Part shown: positions 1 through 7,061 of the stretch, piece by piece
How positions within the stretch are numbered: position 1 is the stretch's first letter
How the letters are laid out: each line of letters begins with the position of its first letter
Origin: JAJDFU01 sp964640855
GTDB lineage: Bacteria; Bacteroidota; Bacteroidia; Chitinophagales; Saprospiraceae
Reading direction: 5' to 3'
DNA: 13,100 nucleotides
Assembly (NCBI GenBank): GCA_964640855.1
Contig: CAZXIX010000120.1
Span: forward strand, 1 to 13,100
Notes under the pieces: generated by a model
The model's database searches: none
Seen by the model: the letters and a program-made list of their open reading frames with translations, nothing else
Told to the model about the DNA's origin: nothing
Made by a program: the position numbers and the translations under genes

Positions 1-2394
1 CCGCCAGCCGGTCTGCTCCAGGGCCTTGAGGATGTGGTCTCGTTGCATCTCCTCGAAGGAAGGAAAAGTGCTCGATCCGTTTTTCTTCTGCGATTTGGTT
101 TGCTTCCGGATGCTGTCCCGGAGATTGAGCTTTTTGCCCCGGGTCAGGATAACGGCTCGTTCGATCATGTTTTCCAACTCCCGAATGTTGCCTGGGAAAG
201 GGTAGCGTTTCAGTTCTTCCAGATCCTGCTTTCCGATCCGGGTGATGTTCTTTCCGGCCTTTTTACTGTATTTGTCTACAAAATGCCGGACCAGCACCGG
301 GATGTCTTCTTTTCGTTCCCGCAGGGGAGGATTGTGAATGGGGAACACATTGAGCCGGTAATACAGATCTTCCCGAAATTTGCCGCCTGCCACCTGTTCT
401 TCGAGATTACGATTCGTGGCGGCGATCACGCGTACATCGACGCGGTGGGTATGCGGACCGCCCACTCTTTCGAATTCACCCTCTTGCAGAGCCCGCAACA
501 ACTTGGACTGCAGGTCCAGTTTCAACTCGCCGATCTCATCCAGGAAGAGCGTGCCGCCGTCCGCCATCTCGAAACGCCCGATCTTGTCCTTGATGGCCGA
601 CGTAAATGCCCCTTTGACGTGACCGAAGAGTTCACTCTCGATCAAATTCTCCGGAAGGGCGGCACAATTCACCTTGACCAATACTTCCTCTTTGCGATCG
701 CTCATGGCATGGATGGCCCTCGCCAGCAGCTCCTTTCCGGTTCCGGTCTCTCCGGTGATCAGTACCGTCGCATGGGTCAGAGCCACCTGTTCCGCCTGAA
801 AAAGAACGTTTTTGTAGGCCGGGCTTTCAGAAATGATGTTCTTGAAATTGTACCGGCTGGCAACCTCTTCTCGCAGCACCAGGTTTTCCTGCTTGAGCTT
901 GGCCGACAGATGATCCACTTCCGCTTTAGCCGATTCCAATTCGGCCAGCCTTTTTTTCTGTTTGCGAATATCCCGGGCTACAAAACAATGCATGACCTGG
1001 GAGCCGAAGGCCAGGATGTTGTGGGAGATTTCGACGGGTAGAATTTCCCCCCGGGCATTTACCCAATTTATTTCCAGCTCCCGTTGATCGGCCAGCATGG
1101 AAAGCTTTTTCTTGCCCCGGTAGATCTTGCGCAGGTCCTGCCGGAGCATTTCCGCTTCCGAATATTGCAGCAGGTCCAGGGCAGCCTGGTTGATGAACTG
1201 GATTTTTCCCTCTTCATCGGTCCAGACCACCAGGTCCTTGAGGTTATCCAGTGTCTTTTGTGCCAGCGACAACTGCATTTCCTGGGCCTGTCGGTCGGTC
1301 AGGTCCGTGGAAAAGACACAACTGAATTCCTGGTTCCCTTCTTGAAAGTGGTACAAAGTCGATTGAATGGGAAAAAAATGGCCCTTACGGGTTTTTAACC
1401 GGATGTTGTGGTGGATTTTCTTCTCCCGACGCAATCTTTCCCACAAGCTGTTTCGCGACTCGTCCGTCAGATCGGGTGCAAGATCTTCGGTTCGCATCCG
1501 GAGCATTTCCGCCCGGCTGAATTGGAGAAGATGACAAACGGCTTCGTTCACATAGGCGATGCGCCCATCCGGCCGCACCCAAAAGACCATCTGCGGGATC
1601 TTTTCCAACGAAAATTCCCATAGGCTGGTCGGCTCCTGTTTTTTTTCCTCCTCCGCAAAGACGGCTTTCCAGCTGCCCCGAATGGCCAACTCCTGGCCCA
1701 GGGACGATCGAAAAAGTTCGCCCCGCATTTGAAGGCCGGAGAATGGTAATTTGCTTTCTCCTGTCTTATCTCTCTGCCATTCTGCCTCCCACTCGAGCGG
1801 GAAACCTTTTTCCCGGCAGGTTTTTAATTTCTCTTGCAAAACAGAGACCGAAGAGGCGGGAGCCCACTGGCAGAGGAGCTTCCAGAAGGCCCTGGCCGGT
1901 ACCCCGCCTTGGAATTCCGCCGGGAAGATTTTGAGATTTTGGAAGTCCTTTACCTGAAAAGTATCGGAAGGGAGGTCCCACTGCCACCAACCGGAATGCT
2001 GACTGGAGAAAGGTAAAGGGGGAGGGTGGGCCAGCATATCCCGGGCCAGGACCAGGACGAAATCCCTGTCGGAAGAATGGATGCGTTCGGCCTGAAGGAA
2101 AAACGGATAGAGTATGCCCTGGTTGTCGATTAATTCGGTTTGCCGGGATTCCGGCAGTTTTTCATCATCCAGGCGCTTGCAGAGGGTCTTCCACTCCAGC
2201 AGATTGATGTGGGGATAAAGGCTGGTCAGACTCTGGCCGGACAGGGCATGCTTTGGGTATTGCAATCTTTTCTCCAGCGCCCGGGAGATCTGAAAAATCA
2301 TCCCATCGGAATTTACGCAAATCCAATATATGGGCCGGGACCCGGATTCGATCGAATCCGTTGCAAAAGGCGTAGCGTTTTCAGGTCCGTCCAT
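1..2394 (-). CDS. PAS-domain sigma-54-dependent transcriptional regulator (3' end cut by window edge)
   Basis: A bacterial enhancer-binding protein: it would use ATP to remodel sigma-54 RNA polymerase in response to a signal sensed by PAS domains. 798 residues are visible. PAS-like folds lie at about 16-125, 140-255 (PAS_3-like, weakest), 259-375 and 381-495, followed by a coiled-coil linker at about 490-530. The AAA+ domain has Walker A GETGTGKE at 548-555, a sigma-54 contact loop GAFTSA at 595-600 (canonical GAFTGA) and Walker B TLFLDE with D619-E620. The Fis-type helix-turn-helix begins at about 782 (EMQRDHILKALEQTGWR) and runs off the left edge. There is no receiver domain or transmembrane segment, so it probably senses a cytoplasmic signal. 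The start is the first ATG (CAT at 2392-2394) after an upstream in-frame stop at 2473-2475. It is divergent from mscS across a 134-base gap. The family is certain; ligand and targets are unknown. Confidence 0.93.
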   Translation of the reverse strand, partial: MDGPENATPFATDSIESGSRPIYWICVNSDGMIFQISRALEKRLQYPKHALSGQSLTSLYPHINLLEWKTLCKRLDDEKLPESRQTELIDNQGILYPFFLQAERIHSSDRDFVLVLARDMLAHPPPLPFSSQHSGWWQWDLPSDTFQVKDFQNLKIFPAEFQGGVPARAFWKLLCQWAPASSVSVLQEKLKTCREKGFPLEWEAEWQRDKTGESKLPFSGLQMRGELFRSSLGQELAIRGSWKAVFAEEEKKQEPTSLWEFSLEKIPQMVFWVRPDGRIAYVNEAVCHLLQFSRAEMLRMRTEDLAPDLTDESRNSLWERLRREKKIHHNIRLKTRKGHFFPIQSTLYHFQEGNQEFSCVFSTDLTDRQAQEMQLSLAQKTLDNLKDLVVWTDEEGKIQFINQAALDLLQYSEAEMLRQDLRKIYRGKKKLSMLADQRELEINWVNARGEILPVEISHNILAFGSQVMHCFVARDIRKQKKRLAELESAKAEVDHLSAKLKQENLVLREEVASRYNFKNIISESPAYKNVLFQAEQVALTHATVLITGETGTGKELLARAIHAMSDRKEEVLVKVNCAALPENLIESELFGHVKGAFTSAIKDKIGRFEMADGGTLFLDEIGELKLDLQSKLLRALQEGEFERVGGPHTHRVDVRVIAATNRNLEEQVAGGKFREDLYYRLNVFPIHNPPLRERKEDIPVLVRHFVDKYSKKAGKNITRIGKQDLEELKRYPFPGNIRELENMIERAVILTRGKKLNLRDSIRKQTKSQKKNGSSTFPSFEEMQRDHILKALEQTGWR

Positions 2395-2528
2395 AAAGGA
2401 ATATATTAAAAAGAAGGACCAAAGGAAAGAGAATAAGGTATTCCCGGATGATCCGGCGCTGGGGGCAACCCACTACAAAGAGCGAACACAGACCAGATCG
2501 CGATGGTTCAATTCCCAAAAATGCATTG

Positions 2529-3440
2529 ATGGAGAGATTCTTTGGGCGGTTAAGCAATTCTTTCACCAAGCTTTGGGATAAGTTGGAAGGTTGGCTGGAT
2601 GCTGCAGTTGTGTCTTTGCCCAATATTTTATTGGCCCTGCTGGTCTCCGTACTGACCTTTTTGATATACGGGAAAGTGAAAAAGTATATGGGGAAAGTAC
2701 TTTTCCAGTTTTCCATGGATAAAACCCTGATGCTGGTCCTCACCAACCTCTTTGCCACGGGTTTTCTTCTATTGATGCTGCTCATTGTTCTTACGATTCT
2801 GGATCTGGACTCAGCTCTGAAATCTACGCTGGCCGGTGCAGGTATTGCGGGATTGGCCGTAGGTCTGGCTTTGCAGGAACCTCTGGTCAATTTATTTTCA
2901 GGCGTGATCATGTCTACCCAAAATCACTTCAAGATCGGCGATCTGGTCCATTCCAACGGTTTTATGGGGACGATCACGGGCGTCAACTACCGGGCCACCA
3001 TGGTGCGCACGCTGCAAGGCCAGGAAGTCGCCATTCCCAACAAACTGGTCATTCAGAATCCCCTGCAAAATTTTTCGAGTTCCGGTGAAAGGCGGGTGGA
3101 TCTGCCTTGCGGCGTGACTTATGGATCCGACCTGGAAAAGGTAAAGGAGCTGGCCATCCAGGCCGTAGAAGAACAGGTTACCTACGACTCAAGCCGGGAA
3201 GTCAACTTTTATTACACCGGCTACGGGAGCAGTTCCATAGACTTTGTGGTTCATTTCTGGATCAATCAGCAAAGGCAGCCCAATTTCTTGCGAGCCCGCA
3301 GCGAGGCTGTCATCGCCATCAAAAAGAAATTCGATGAAAATGGAATTACCATTCCGTTCCCCGTTCGTACGCTTGAATTCAGTAAGTCGGAATTAAAGAT
3401 CGATCCCATGAGCCTTTCGACCCGCAACGAGGAGAATTAG
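2529..3440 (+). CDS. MscS-family mechanosensitive ion channel
   Basis: A small-conductance mechanosensitive channel of the inner membrane that opens under membrane tension to release solutes on hypo-osmotic shock. With the ATG at 2529 it has 303 residues, close to the 286 of E. coli MscS. Hydrophobic segments lie at about 25-48 and 66-92. The pore helix at about 98-128 is Gly/Ala-rich with the typical AGAGIAGLAVGLALQ pattern. The beta domain (KIGDLV, GFMGTITGVNYRATMVRT, IPNKLV) and the C-terminal alpha/beta domain follow. An in-frame ATG at 2448 would add 27 charged, non-family-like residues, so 2529 is preferred. It is first of four plus-strand genes (48 bases to the next), divergent from the sigma-54 regulator. 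No convincing promoter was found in 2395-2528. Confidence 0.93.
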   Translation: MERFFGRLSNSFTKLWDKLEGWLDAAVVSLPNILLALLVSVLTFLIYGKVKKYMGKVLFQFSMDKTLMLVLTNLFATGFLLLMLLIVLTILDLDSALKSTLAGAGIAGLAVGLALQEPLVNLFSGVIMSTQNHFKIGDLVHSNGFMGTITGVNYRATMVRTLQGQEVAIPNKLVIQNPLQNFSSSGERRVDLPCGVTYGSDLEKVKELAIQAVEEQVTYDSSREVNFYYTGYGSSSIDFVVHFWINQQRQPNFLRARSEAVIAIKKKFDENGITIPFPVRTLEFSKSELKIDPMSLSTRNEEN

Positions 3441-3488
3441 CCGGAACGAACCCGCCCTGGCCGGACCTGTTCAAATAGAAAGCAAAAT

Positions 3489-3965
3489 ATGATTGATCTG
3501 CATACCTACCGGCAATTGGCTCAAATCGAACAATCCAACGCCATATCCATCTACATCCCGACCCATCGGGCCGGGCATGTTCCGGAGGATCGCATTCGGT
3601 TTAAAAACCAGTTGCAGAAAGTAGAGGCAGCATTGGAAGAACGCGGATGGAATCCGAAGGAAATCCGGAAGAAAACCCGGGTTGCCAAAGGGTCCCGACA
3701 ATTGGAAACCATAGCGCAAAGAGCTATTGCGGGCAGGGTAGAAGTGATTTTCGTAGAACCCGACCACGAAGTGTGGGGAAATTACAATCCTCAGACCCAC
3801 GAGGTGAGTCTGCACGAAAACCGGAAAGAAGACAACATTCCTTTGTTGGAAGAAGCGACTCGGTCTACCATTTTACAAGGGGGCTCCGTTTACACCGTTC
3901 GTCCGGCCGAAAAGCAACAAACAGGGAAAAGTACCCACGCCATTTTCAGATATCGATCAACTTAA
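3489..3965 (+). CDS. Short baeRF / release-factor-like protein, apparently lacking its central domains
   Basis: 158 residues. The N-terminal part (1-60) has the opening typical of the bacterial archaeo-eukaryotic release-factor-like (baeRF) family: AISIYIPTHRAG, then DRIRFKNQL and a helix. Residues 72-158 match the usual C-terminus: an IAQRAIAGRVEVIFVE strand-helix unit, VWGNYNPQT, EVSLHE, then a LLEEATRSTILQGGSVYTV helix-strand and a terminal AIFRY. Full-length relatives are around 370 residues (family knowledge from memory); the roughly 200 residues normally between these ends are missing, and the join near residue 60 is in frame. It may be a decayed gene, or a reduced protein whose two ends fold together. 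It lies 48 bases after mscS and 31 before the next gene, probably in one transcript. The family call rests on motif memory, not on a search. Confidence 0.72.
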   Translation: MIDLHTYRQLAQIEQSNAISIYIPTHRAGHVPEDRIRFKNQLQKVEAALEERGWNPKEIRKKTRVAKGSRQLETIAQRAIAGRVEVIFVEPDHEVWGNYNPQTHEVSLHENRKEDNIPLLEEATRSTILQGGSVYTVRPAEKQQTGKSTHAIFRYRST

Positions 3966-3996
3966 ACTTTTTGAAAGGAAGAAATCGAATTAACCA

Positions 3997-4512
3997 ATGG
4001 ACCAAAAGAAAAATAAAGTGAAAAAAGTAAAACAAAGACAATCCTCATTTTCAGCCATTTTTGGGCTTTTCGCCCAGCATAGCAAACTTCAAAATGAATA
4101 TTGGGACATAGCCGAGGAGCTTGACGAAGTTCATCTGAAAGCCTGGATTCATCGATTGGCCAATTTTCACGACCAGCAGAGAGATGAACTGCAGGAACTG
4201 CTTCAAATTTTGCCCGAAGCTCCGGTCAAACTGGCGGAAGAAAGCAAAACCTATCTGGACAAAAGAGAGAACGAACTGATCAAAGCGCTGAACCGGGAAA
4301 ACCAGTTCGACATATTACAATTGATCGGAAGGGCTGAGCAAAGCCTGTATGATCAGTATTCTAATACGTTGCAATTAGAAACGCTGGTTGATGAAGTAAA
4401 AGAGAAGCTTTCCCGGCAGCATGCGATCATGTTGCGCAACTTGCGGAAGGTCCAACGGGTTTCCAGCATTTCTTCCGTAAAATCCCTGGAAGCCGTACTG
4501 GCAGAGAATTGA
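3997..4512 (+). CDS. DUF2383/PA2169-like four-helix-bundle protein (putative)
   Basis: 171 residues, almost wholly helical, no signal peptide or membrane segment. The first 15 residues are very Lys-rich. The body alternates long amphipathic helices: about 28-60 (YWDIAEELDEVHLKAWIHRL), 58-75, 78-100, 104-128 (a RAEQSLYDQYSNTL helix) and 130-150. The helix order, the FHDQQRDELQELL stretch and the GRAEQSLYDQY helix recall DUF2383 (PA2169 family), a ferritin-like four-helix fold often linked to stress. Metal ligands are not obvious, so an iron role is only suggested by the neighbouring dps. It starts 31 bases after the baeRF-like gene and ends 80 bases before dps. It could be an unrelated helical bundle; the family call is tentative, the gene itself is solid. 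Confidence 0.75.
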   Translation: MDQKKNKVKKVKQRQSSFSAIFGLFAQHSKLQNEYWDIAEELDEVHLKAWIHRLANFHDQQRDELQELLQILPEAPVKLAEESKTYLDKRENELIKALNRENQFDILQLIGRAEQSLYDQYSNTLQLETLVDEVKEKLSRQHAIMLRNLRKVQRVSSISSVKSLEAVLAEN

Positions 4513-4592
4513 AAAATTCCCCTTTTCCCAAACGAACACGAGCCCATAAAGCCCTGTTCAACAAGTGAACTAAAATCGAATAATGAGATCAT

Positions 4593-5093
4593 ATGAATTA
4601 CCTCGGACTATCAAGCACCGAATTAAAACCAACTGTCAGAGAGATCAACAGGCTCCTGTCCAATTACCAAATCTATTACCAGAATCTTCGGAATTTTCAC
4701 TGGAACATCGAAGGAAAGGATTTTTTCGATTTACACGAAAAATTTGAAGAACTCTATACCGATGCGCACGAAAAGATAGACGAGATTGCCGAGCGCATAT
4801 TGACTCTTCGTTTTCGTCCTTTGAGTAGTTTAGTCTCCTATCTGAAGGAAGCTGATCTGGAAGAAGCTCGCCGGACCACCGATACCCGCGAAATGATGGA
4901 AACCATCTTGAAAGACCACAAAGCTCTCATTGAAAATCTAAGGGCCGTCATTAAAGAAGCCGGAAAAATCGAAGATGAAGGTACCATTGATCTGATGGGT
5001 GGCATGCTGGAAGATCTGGAAAAAGAAAGCTGGATGCTCGATGCATGGCTCGTGAAGAAAGATGCCAAAGTCGAAGATGTAAGCTTCGCCTAA
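4593..5093 (+). CDS. dps: Dps-family ferritin-like protein
   Basis: A DNA-protecting mini-ferritin that oxidises Fe(II) with peroxide and stores iron in a 12-subunit shell, guarding the cell in starvation and oxidative stress. 166 residues, the usual length. The inter-subunit ferroxidase signature is complete: NFHWNIEG with H36, then FFDLHEKFEELY with H48 and E52, then IDEIAERI with D63 and E67. Start ATG at 4593; the leader has a purine-rich stretch (AATAATGAGATCAT) but no strong Shine-Dalgarno. It is last in the plus-strand cluster and is followed 43 bases later by an intrinsic terminator. The 80-base gap upstream could hold its own promoter, but none is clear. The short Lys-rich DNA-binding tail of some Dps proteins is absent. 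Confidence 0.95.
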   Translation: MNYLGLSSTELKPTVREINRLLSNYQIYYQNLRNFHWNIEGKDFFDLHEKFEELYTDAHEKIDEIAERILTLRFRPLSSLVSYLKEADLEEARRTTDTREMMETILKDHKALIENLRAVIKEAGKIEDEGTIDLMGGMLEDLEKESWMLDAWLVKKDAKVEDVSFA

Positions 5094-5136
5094 GTGAAAA
5101 ACACACTATTTTAAACCCTATTATCTAAATCCCGAT

Positions 5137-5163
5137 AGCCGCTCTTTGTAGCGGCTTTTTTTT
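5137..5163 (+). terminator. Intrinsic terminator after dps
   Basis: A perfect 7-bp stem AGCCGCT (5137-5143) and AGCGGCT (5150-5156) with a 6-base loop, running straight into eight T (5156-5163). It ends the plus-strand mscS-to-dps cluster. The minus-strand gene that converges on it stops at 5162, but on that strand the hairpin is not followed by a T-run, so it is mainly a plus-strand terminator. Confidence 0.9.
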
Positions 5164-5638
5164 ATTTCTTTAAACGCTCGAAATCCTGAGCATCTACTTT
5201 TTTCCCATTCACATTTTGGGTATCCCAATCTTGAATGATTTTCCACCTGCCATCTCTTTTTTCCAGAACGACATGAAATCGGCCGTATGCCTTCTCTCCG
5301 CTTTGGTCGTAAATGATTTGGTAATAACCCACTTCATAGGCCAGATCCTCCCGATGAATACGATGCTCAAATCGAAAGCTGATCTGGTTGGTTGGCCAGT
5401 CGGGTTTCGACATTCTTTCCAACGATTTCTCCAGATATTCCGCTCCGACTTCCATGCCCCAGGGGGTTACCCGCCTTACGTCCGGGGCATGAAGGGATAC
5501 GAATAGCTCCCCATCCGCTTCGGCATAGGCTTTCTGAAAGGGTTGCCAAATCTGTTGGTCGATCTCCTGTTCATTGGATGACTGGGAAAAGAAGGCGGAA
5601 GGTGCCATGAGGAGACATAAAAAAAGAAGATATCGCAT
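5162..5638 (-). CDS. Exported SnoaL/NTF2-like (DUF4440-type) protein
   Basis: 158 residues. The first 18 or so form a signal peptide: MRY, a hydrophobic LLFLCLLMAPSAFF core, then a likely cut around FFS-Q, typical of Bacteroidota. The mature part has the cone-shaped NTF2-like pattern: an N-terminal helix (QIWQPFQKAYAEADGELFVSL), then APDVRRVTPWGMEVG, and a C-terminal sheet ending in GRFHVVLEKRDGRWKIIQDWD. This fits the DUF4440/SnoaL superfamily, whose members bind small molecules or act as enzymes. No specific activity can be read. It is a lone gene converging on dps; upstream lies a 268-base stretch with a stem-loop. Confidence 0.85.
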   Translation of the reverse strand: MRYLLFLCLLMAPSAFFSQSSNEQEIDQQIWQPFQKAYAEADGELFVSLHAPDVRRVTPWGMEVGAEYLEKSLERMSKPDWPTNQISFRFEHRIHREDLAYEVGYYQIIYDQSGEKAYGRFHVVLEKRDGRWKIIQDWDTQNVNGKKVDAQDFERLKK

Positions 5639-5729
5639 AGCGGGAAATTGGGTTTTTCGGTCGACAGCCTGACGCAGTGGGGCGGATGTCCGAATAGGGG
5701 TTTCCTAAATATCCAGATTTTATCGTCAA

Positions 5730-5803
5730 GTTGGGGACTTTTTTACCCAGGCTCCCAAAGGCCATCGCCGGCAGGCTTTGGGTGCCGTTTGGAAGTCCCT
5801 GGC
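5730..5803 (+). other. Long imperfect stem-loop in a gene-free stretch (5639-5906)
   Basis: Nested inverted repeats fold as one hairpin: GGGACTT (5734-5740) with AAGTCCC (5793-5799), CCA (5747-5749) with TGG (5790-5792), GGC (5750-5752) with GCC (5784-5786), and CCCAAAG (5754-5760) with CTTTGGG (5776-5782), leaving a 15-base loop that itself holds GCC and GGC. Outside, 5730-5733 can pair with 5800-5803 through one G-C and three G-T pairs; these pair only in plus-strand RNA. No T-run follows, so it is not a plain terminator. It lies between the divergent SnoaL-like gene and the zinc-ribbon gene. It may be a leader structure, a small RNA or a remnant of a palindromic element. The rest of 5639-5906 shows nothing else convincing. 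Confidence 0.45.
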
Positions 5804-5906
5804 ATGGGCAGCCTAAGGGGAATTTCAGCCAGGAGAGCAGAGAAGTTCCGGAATAAGAGACTCATAATTTGGAACGTATTCCTTTTTTTAGCAAGCAAAA
5901 GCCTCT

Positions 5907-5948
5907 ATGAAAATTTCCCGCCAGTGTCCTTAATGCAATTCGCGTAAG
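5907..5948 (+). pseudogene. 5' part of the zinc-ribbon gene, ended by an in-frame TAA within the CPxC motif
   Basis: ATG at 5907 opens M-K-I-S-R-Q-C-P, then TAA (5931-5933), then C-N-S-R-K leading without a frame change into the GTG at 5949 and the rest of the small protein. The stop sits exactly at the x of a CPxC zinc knuckle, whose partner CADC lies downstream. One base change (for example AAA to TAA) would restore a complete two-knuckle zinc ribbon of 81 codons. Nonsense mutation or sequencing error is most likely; readthrough is possible. Confidence 0.7.
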
Positions 5949-6152
5949 GTGATCGAAGTAGTAGGGCACAATTACAATCACAATCAGACTATCCCTTTGC
6001 ACAAATGGAATATGAAACACGCCATCCTCGACCGGTACATCTGCGCTGATTGCGGCTATACGGAAGAGTATGTGCAACTGACCCATACCTTCCAAAAATG
6101 GGCCGACAAGACCTGGGCCGAATCCGGCGGTCGTTTTGATGAATATGTCTGA
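5949..6152 (+). CDS. Small zinc-ribbon-like protein (apparent N-terminal loss)
   Basis: 67 residues if translation begins at the GTG at 5949. It has a CADCGYTEEYVQL knuckle (CxxC near residues 32-35), a His-rich GHNYNHN stretch near 6-12, a PLHKWNMKHAILDRY segment and aromatic residues such as FQKWADKTW near the C-terminus. A single CxxC cannot form a full ribbon; the missing first knuckle is visible just upstream, cut by a stop at 5931-5933. The conserved-looking downstream frame suggests a gene that is, or was until recently, translated. No function is known to me; such ribbons in small cytoplasmic proteins often bind nucleic acid or protein. It could be a dead gene. Confidence 0.65.
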   Translation: MIEVVGHNYNHNQTIPLHKWNMKHAILDRYICADCGYTEEYVQLTHTFQKWADKTWAESGGRFDEYV

Positions 6153-6418
6153 TAAACTCGCCCGGCTCGGCTGCCGGCAGCTTCTTTAAGGCCCTGACAA
6201 AGTGCAAACCCAAAATTCTTGAAGGATTGTTGAAAGGTAGAGCTTCCCTGGATGATCATCCGGGAATCGGGTATCAGGTGTTGGGTACGCTTTTGCCTGC
6301 GGATTATGTGCCCCCTTTTTGTGGCCTGAGCCCACAGGAATATCAGGTCTGTACTTAGTTCCTGCCCAATACCCGGCCATACTGCCCCGGTAAGGGAATA
6401 ACGCAAAGGGTGCCGGGA
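6153..6418. other. Gene-free interval between the zinc-ribbon gene and maf
   Basis: About 266 bases with overlapping open frames of up to 116 codons on the minus strand. None has a recognisable motif and their composition (many Arg, Pro, Ser and Gln) looks non-coding. A GC-rich palindrome GCTGCCGGCAGC (6170-6181), alternatively a CCGGC/GCCGG hairpin, followed by TTCTTT may weakly terminate the zinc-ribbon transcript. Nothing else seen. Confidence 0.35.
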
Positions 6419-6994
6419 TCACCAATCCTCCAGGTGTTTATAAACGAGGTCTACCGGCAGTCCCATGATGTTGGGGTAGGTTCCTTCGATCTTGCTGATC
6501 TTGCAGAGACCGATCCACTCCTGAATGGCGTAGGCTCCCGCCTTGTCAAAAGGCTGGTGGGTGTGGATGTAGTAGTCGATCTCCTCCTCCGAGAGGGGAG
6601 CCAGATGGACGTCCGAAATACCGCTAAACACTTTTTCTTTTTCCAGCGACAAGAGGCAGGTCCCTGTGATCACCCGGTGCTTTCTCCCGGAAAGCAGGGA
6701 AAGCATCCCCTTGGCTTCCGCTGCATCTGCAGGCTTGTTGTAGATCTTTCCGTCGAGGATGACCACGCTGTCGGCAGTCAGCAGGATATCTTCCCGCTTG
6801 TTGAGCAGGTGTTTTCCGCCCTGGGCTTTTTTACGGGCGAGATAGGGCGCTACTTCCTCTACCGGCAGTTCCTCCGGCCAGCTCTCGTCAATATCCAGGG
6901 GGCGCACCTCAAAGGTGAATCCGGCTAACTCCAGTAGTTGTTTCCTGCGAGGGGATTGGGAGGCCAGTATCAAATGTCGTTCGTGGGGAAGCAT
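6419..6994 (-). CDS. maf: Maf-family nucleoside triphosphate pyrophosphatase
   Basis: A house-cleaning cytoplasmic enzyme that hydrolyses non-canonical or surplus nucleoside triphosphates to the monophosphate and pyrophosphate. 191 residues, the normal size. Motifs in order: LASQSPRRKQLL (10-21), catalytic-region TADSVV with D75, YNKPADAAEAKGML, DKAGAYAIQ with K151 (150-158), and GTYPNIMGLPVDLVY (171-185). The DKAGAYAIQ form is closer to the YhdE type (dTTP/UTP) than to YceF (7-methyl-GTP). Start ATG (CAT at 6992-6994) is the only sensible one. It follows ubiA after a 67-base gap and ends the kdsC-ubiA-maf run. Confidence 0.95.
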   Translation of the reverse strand: MLPHERHLILASQSPRRKQLLELAGFTFEVRPLDIDESWPEELPVEEVAPYLARKKAQGGKHLLNKREDILLTADSVVILDGKIYNKPADAAEAKGMLSLLSGRKHRVITGTCLLSLEKEKVFSGISDVHLAPLSEEEIDYYIHTHQPFDKAGAYAIQEWIGLCKISKIEGTYPNIMGLPVDLVYKHLEDW

Positions 6995-7061
6995 ACGTTT
7001 TAAGTATTTTCAGATCGTGAACCTTCGAAAGATGAACTCCGGCATTTGCCGGTGGCTGGCA

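Noticed and set aside
34..1041. Long plus-strand open frame of 335 codons, and others to 2409
   Set aside because: It is the shadow of the minus-strand sigma-54 regulator, whose Walker and PAS motifs are unmistakable; the plus reading has no family pattern.
3458..3475. Sigma-54-like site TGGCCGGACCTGTTCA before the baeRF-like gene
   Set aside because: The -24 GG is present but the -12 GC is missing (TTC in its place), and it lies between closely spaced genes.
4556..4570. GTTCA-ACAAG-TGAAC hairpin before dps
   Set aside because: Five AT-rich base pairs only; such repeats are expected by chance and nothing else supports an operator.
6056..6425. Minus-strand open frames of 79 and 116 codons downstream of maf
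   Set aside because: They overlap each other and the zinc-ribbon gene, and have no motifs and atypical composition.
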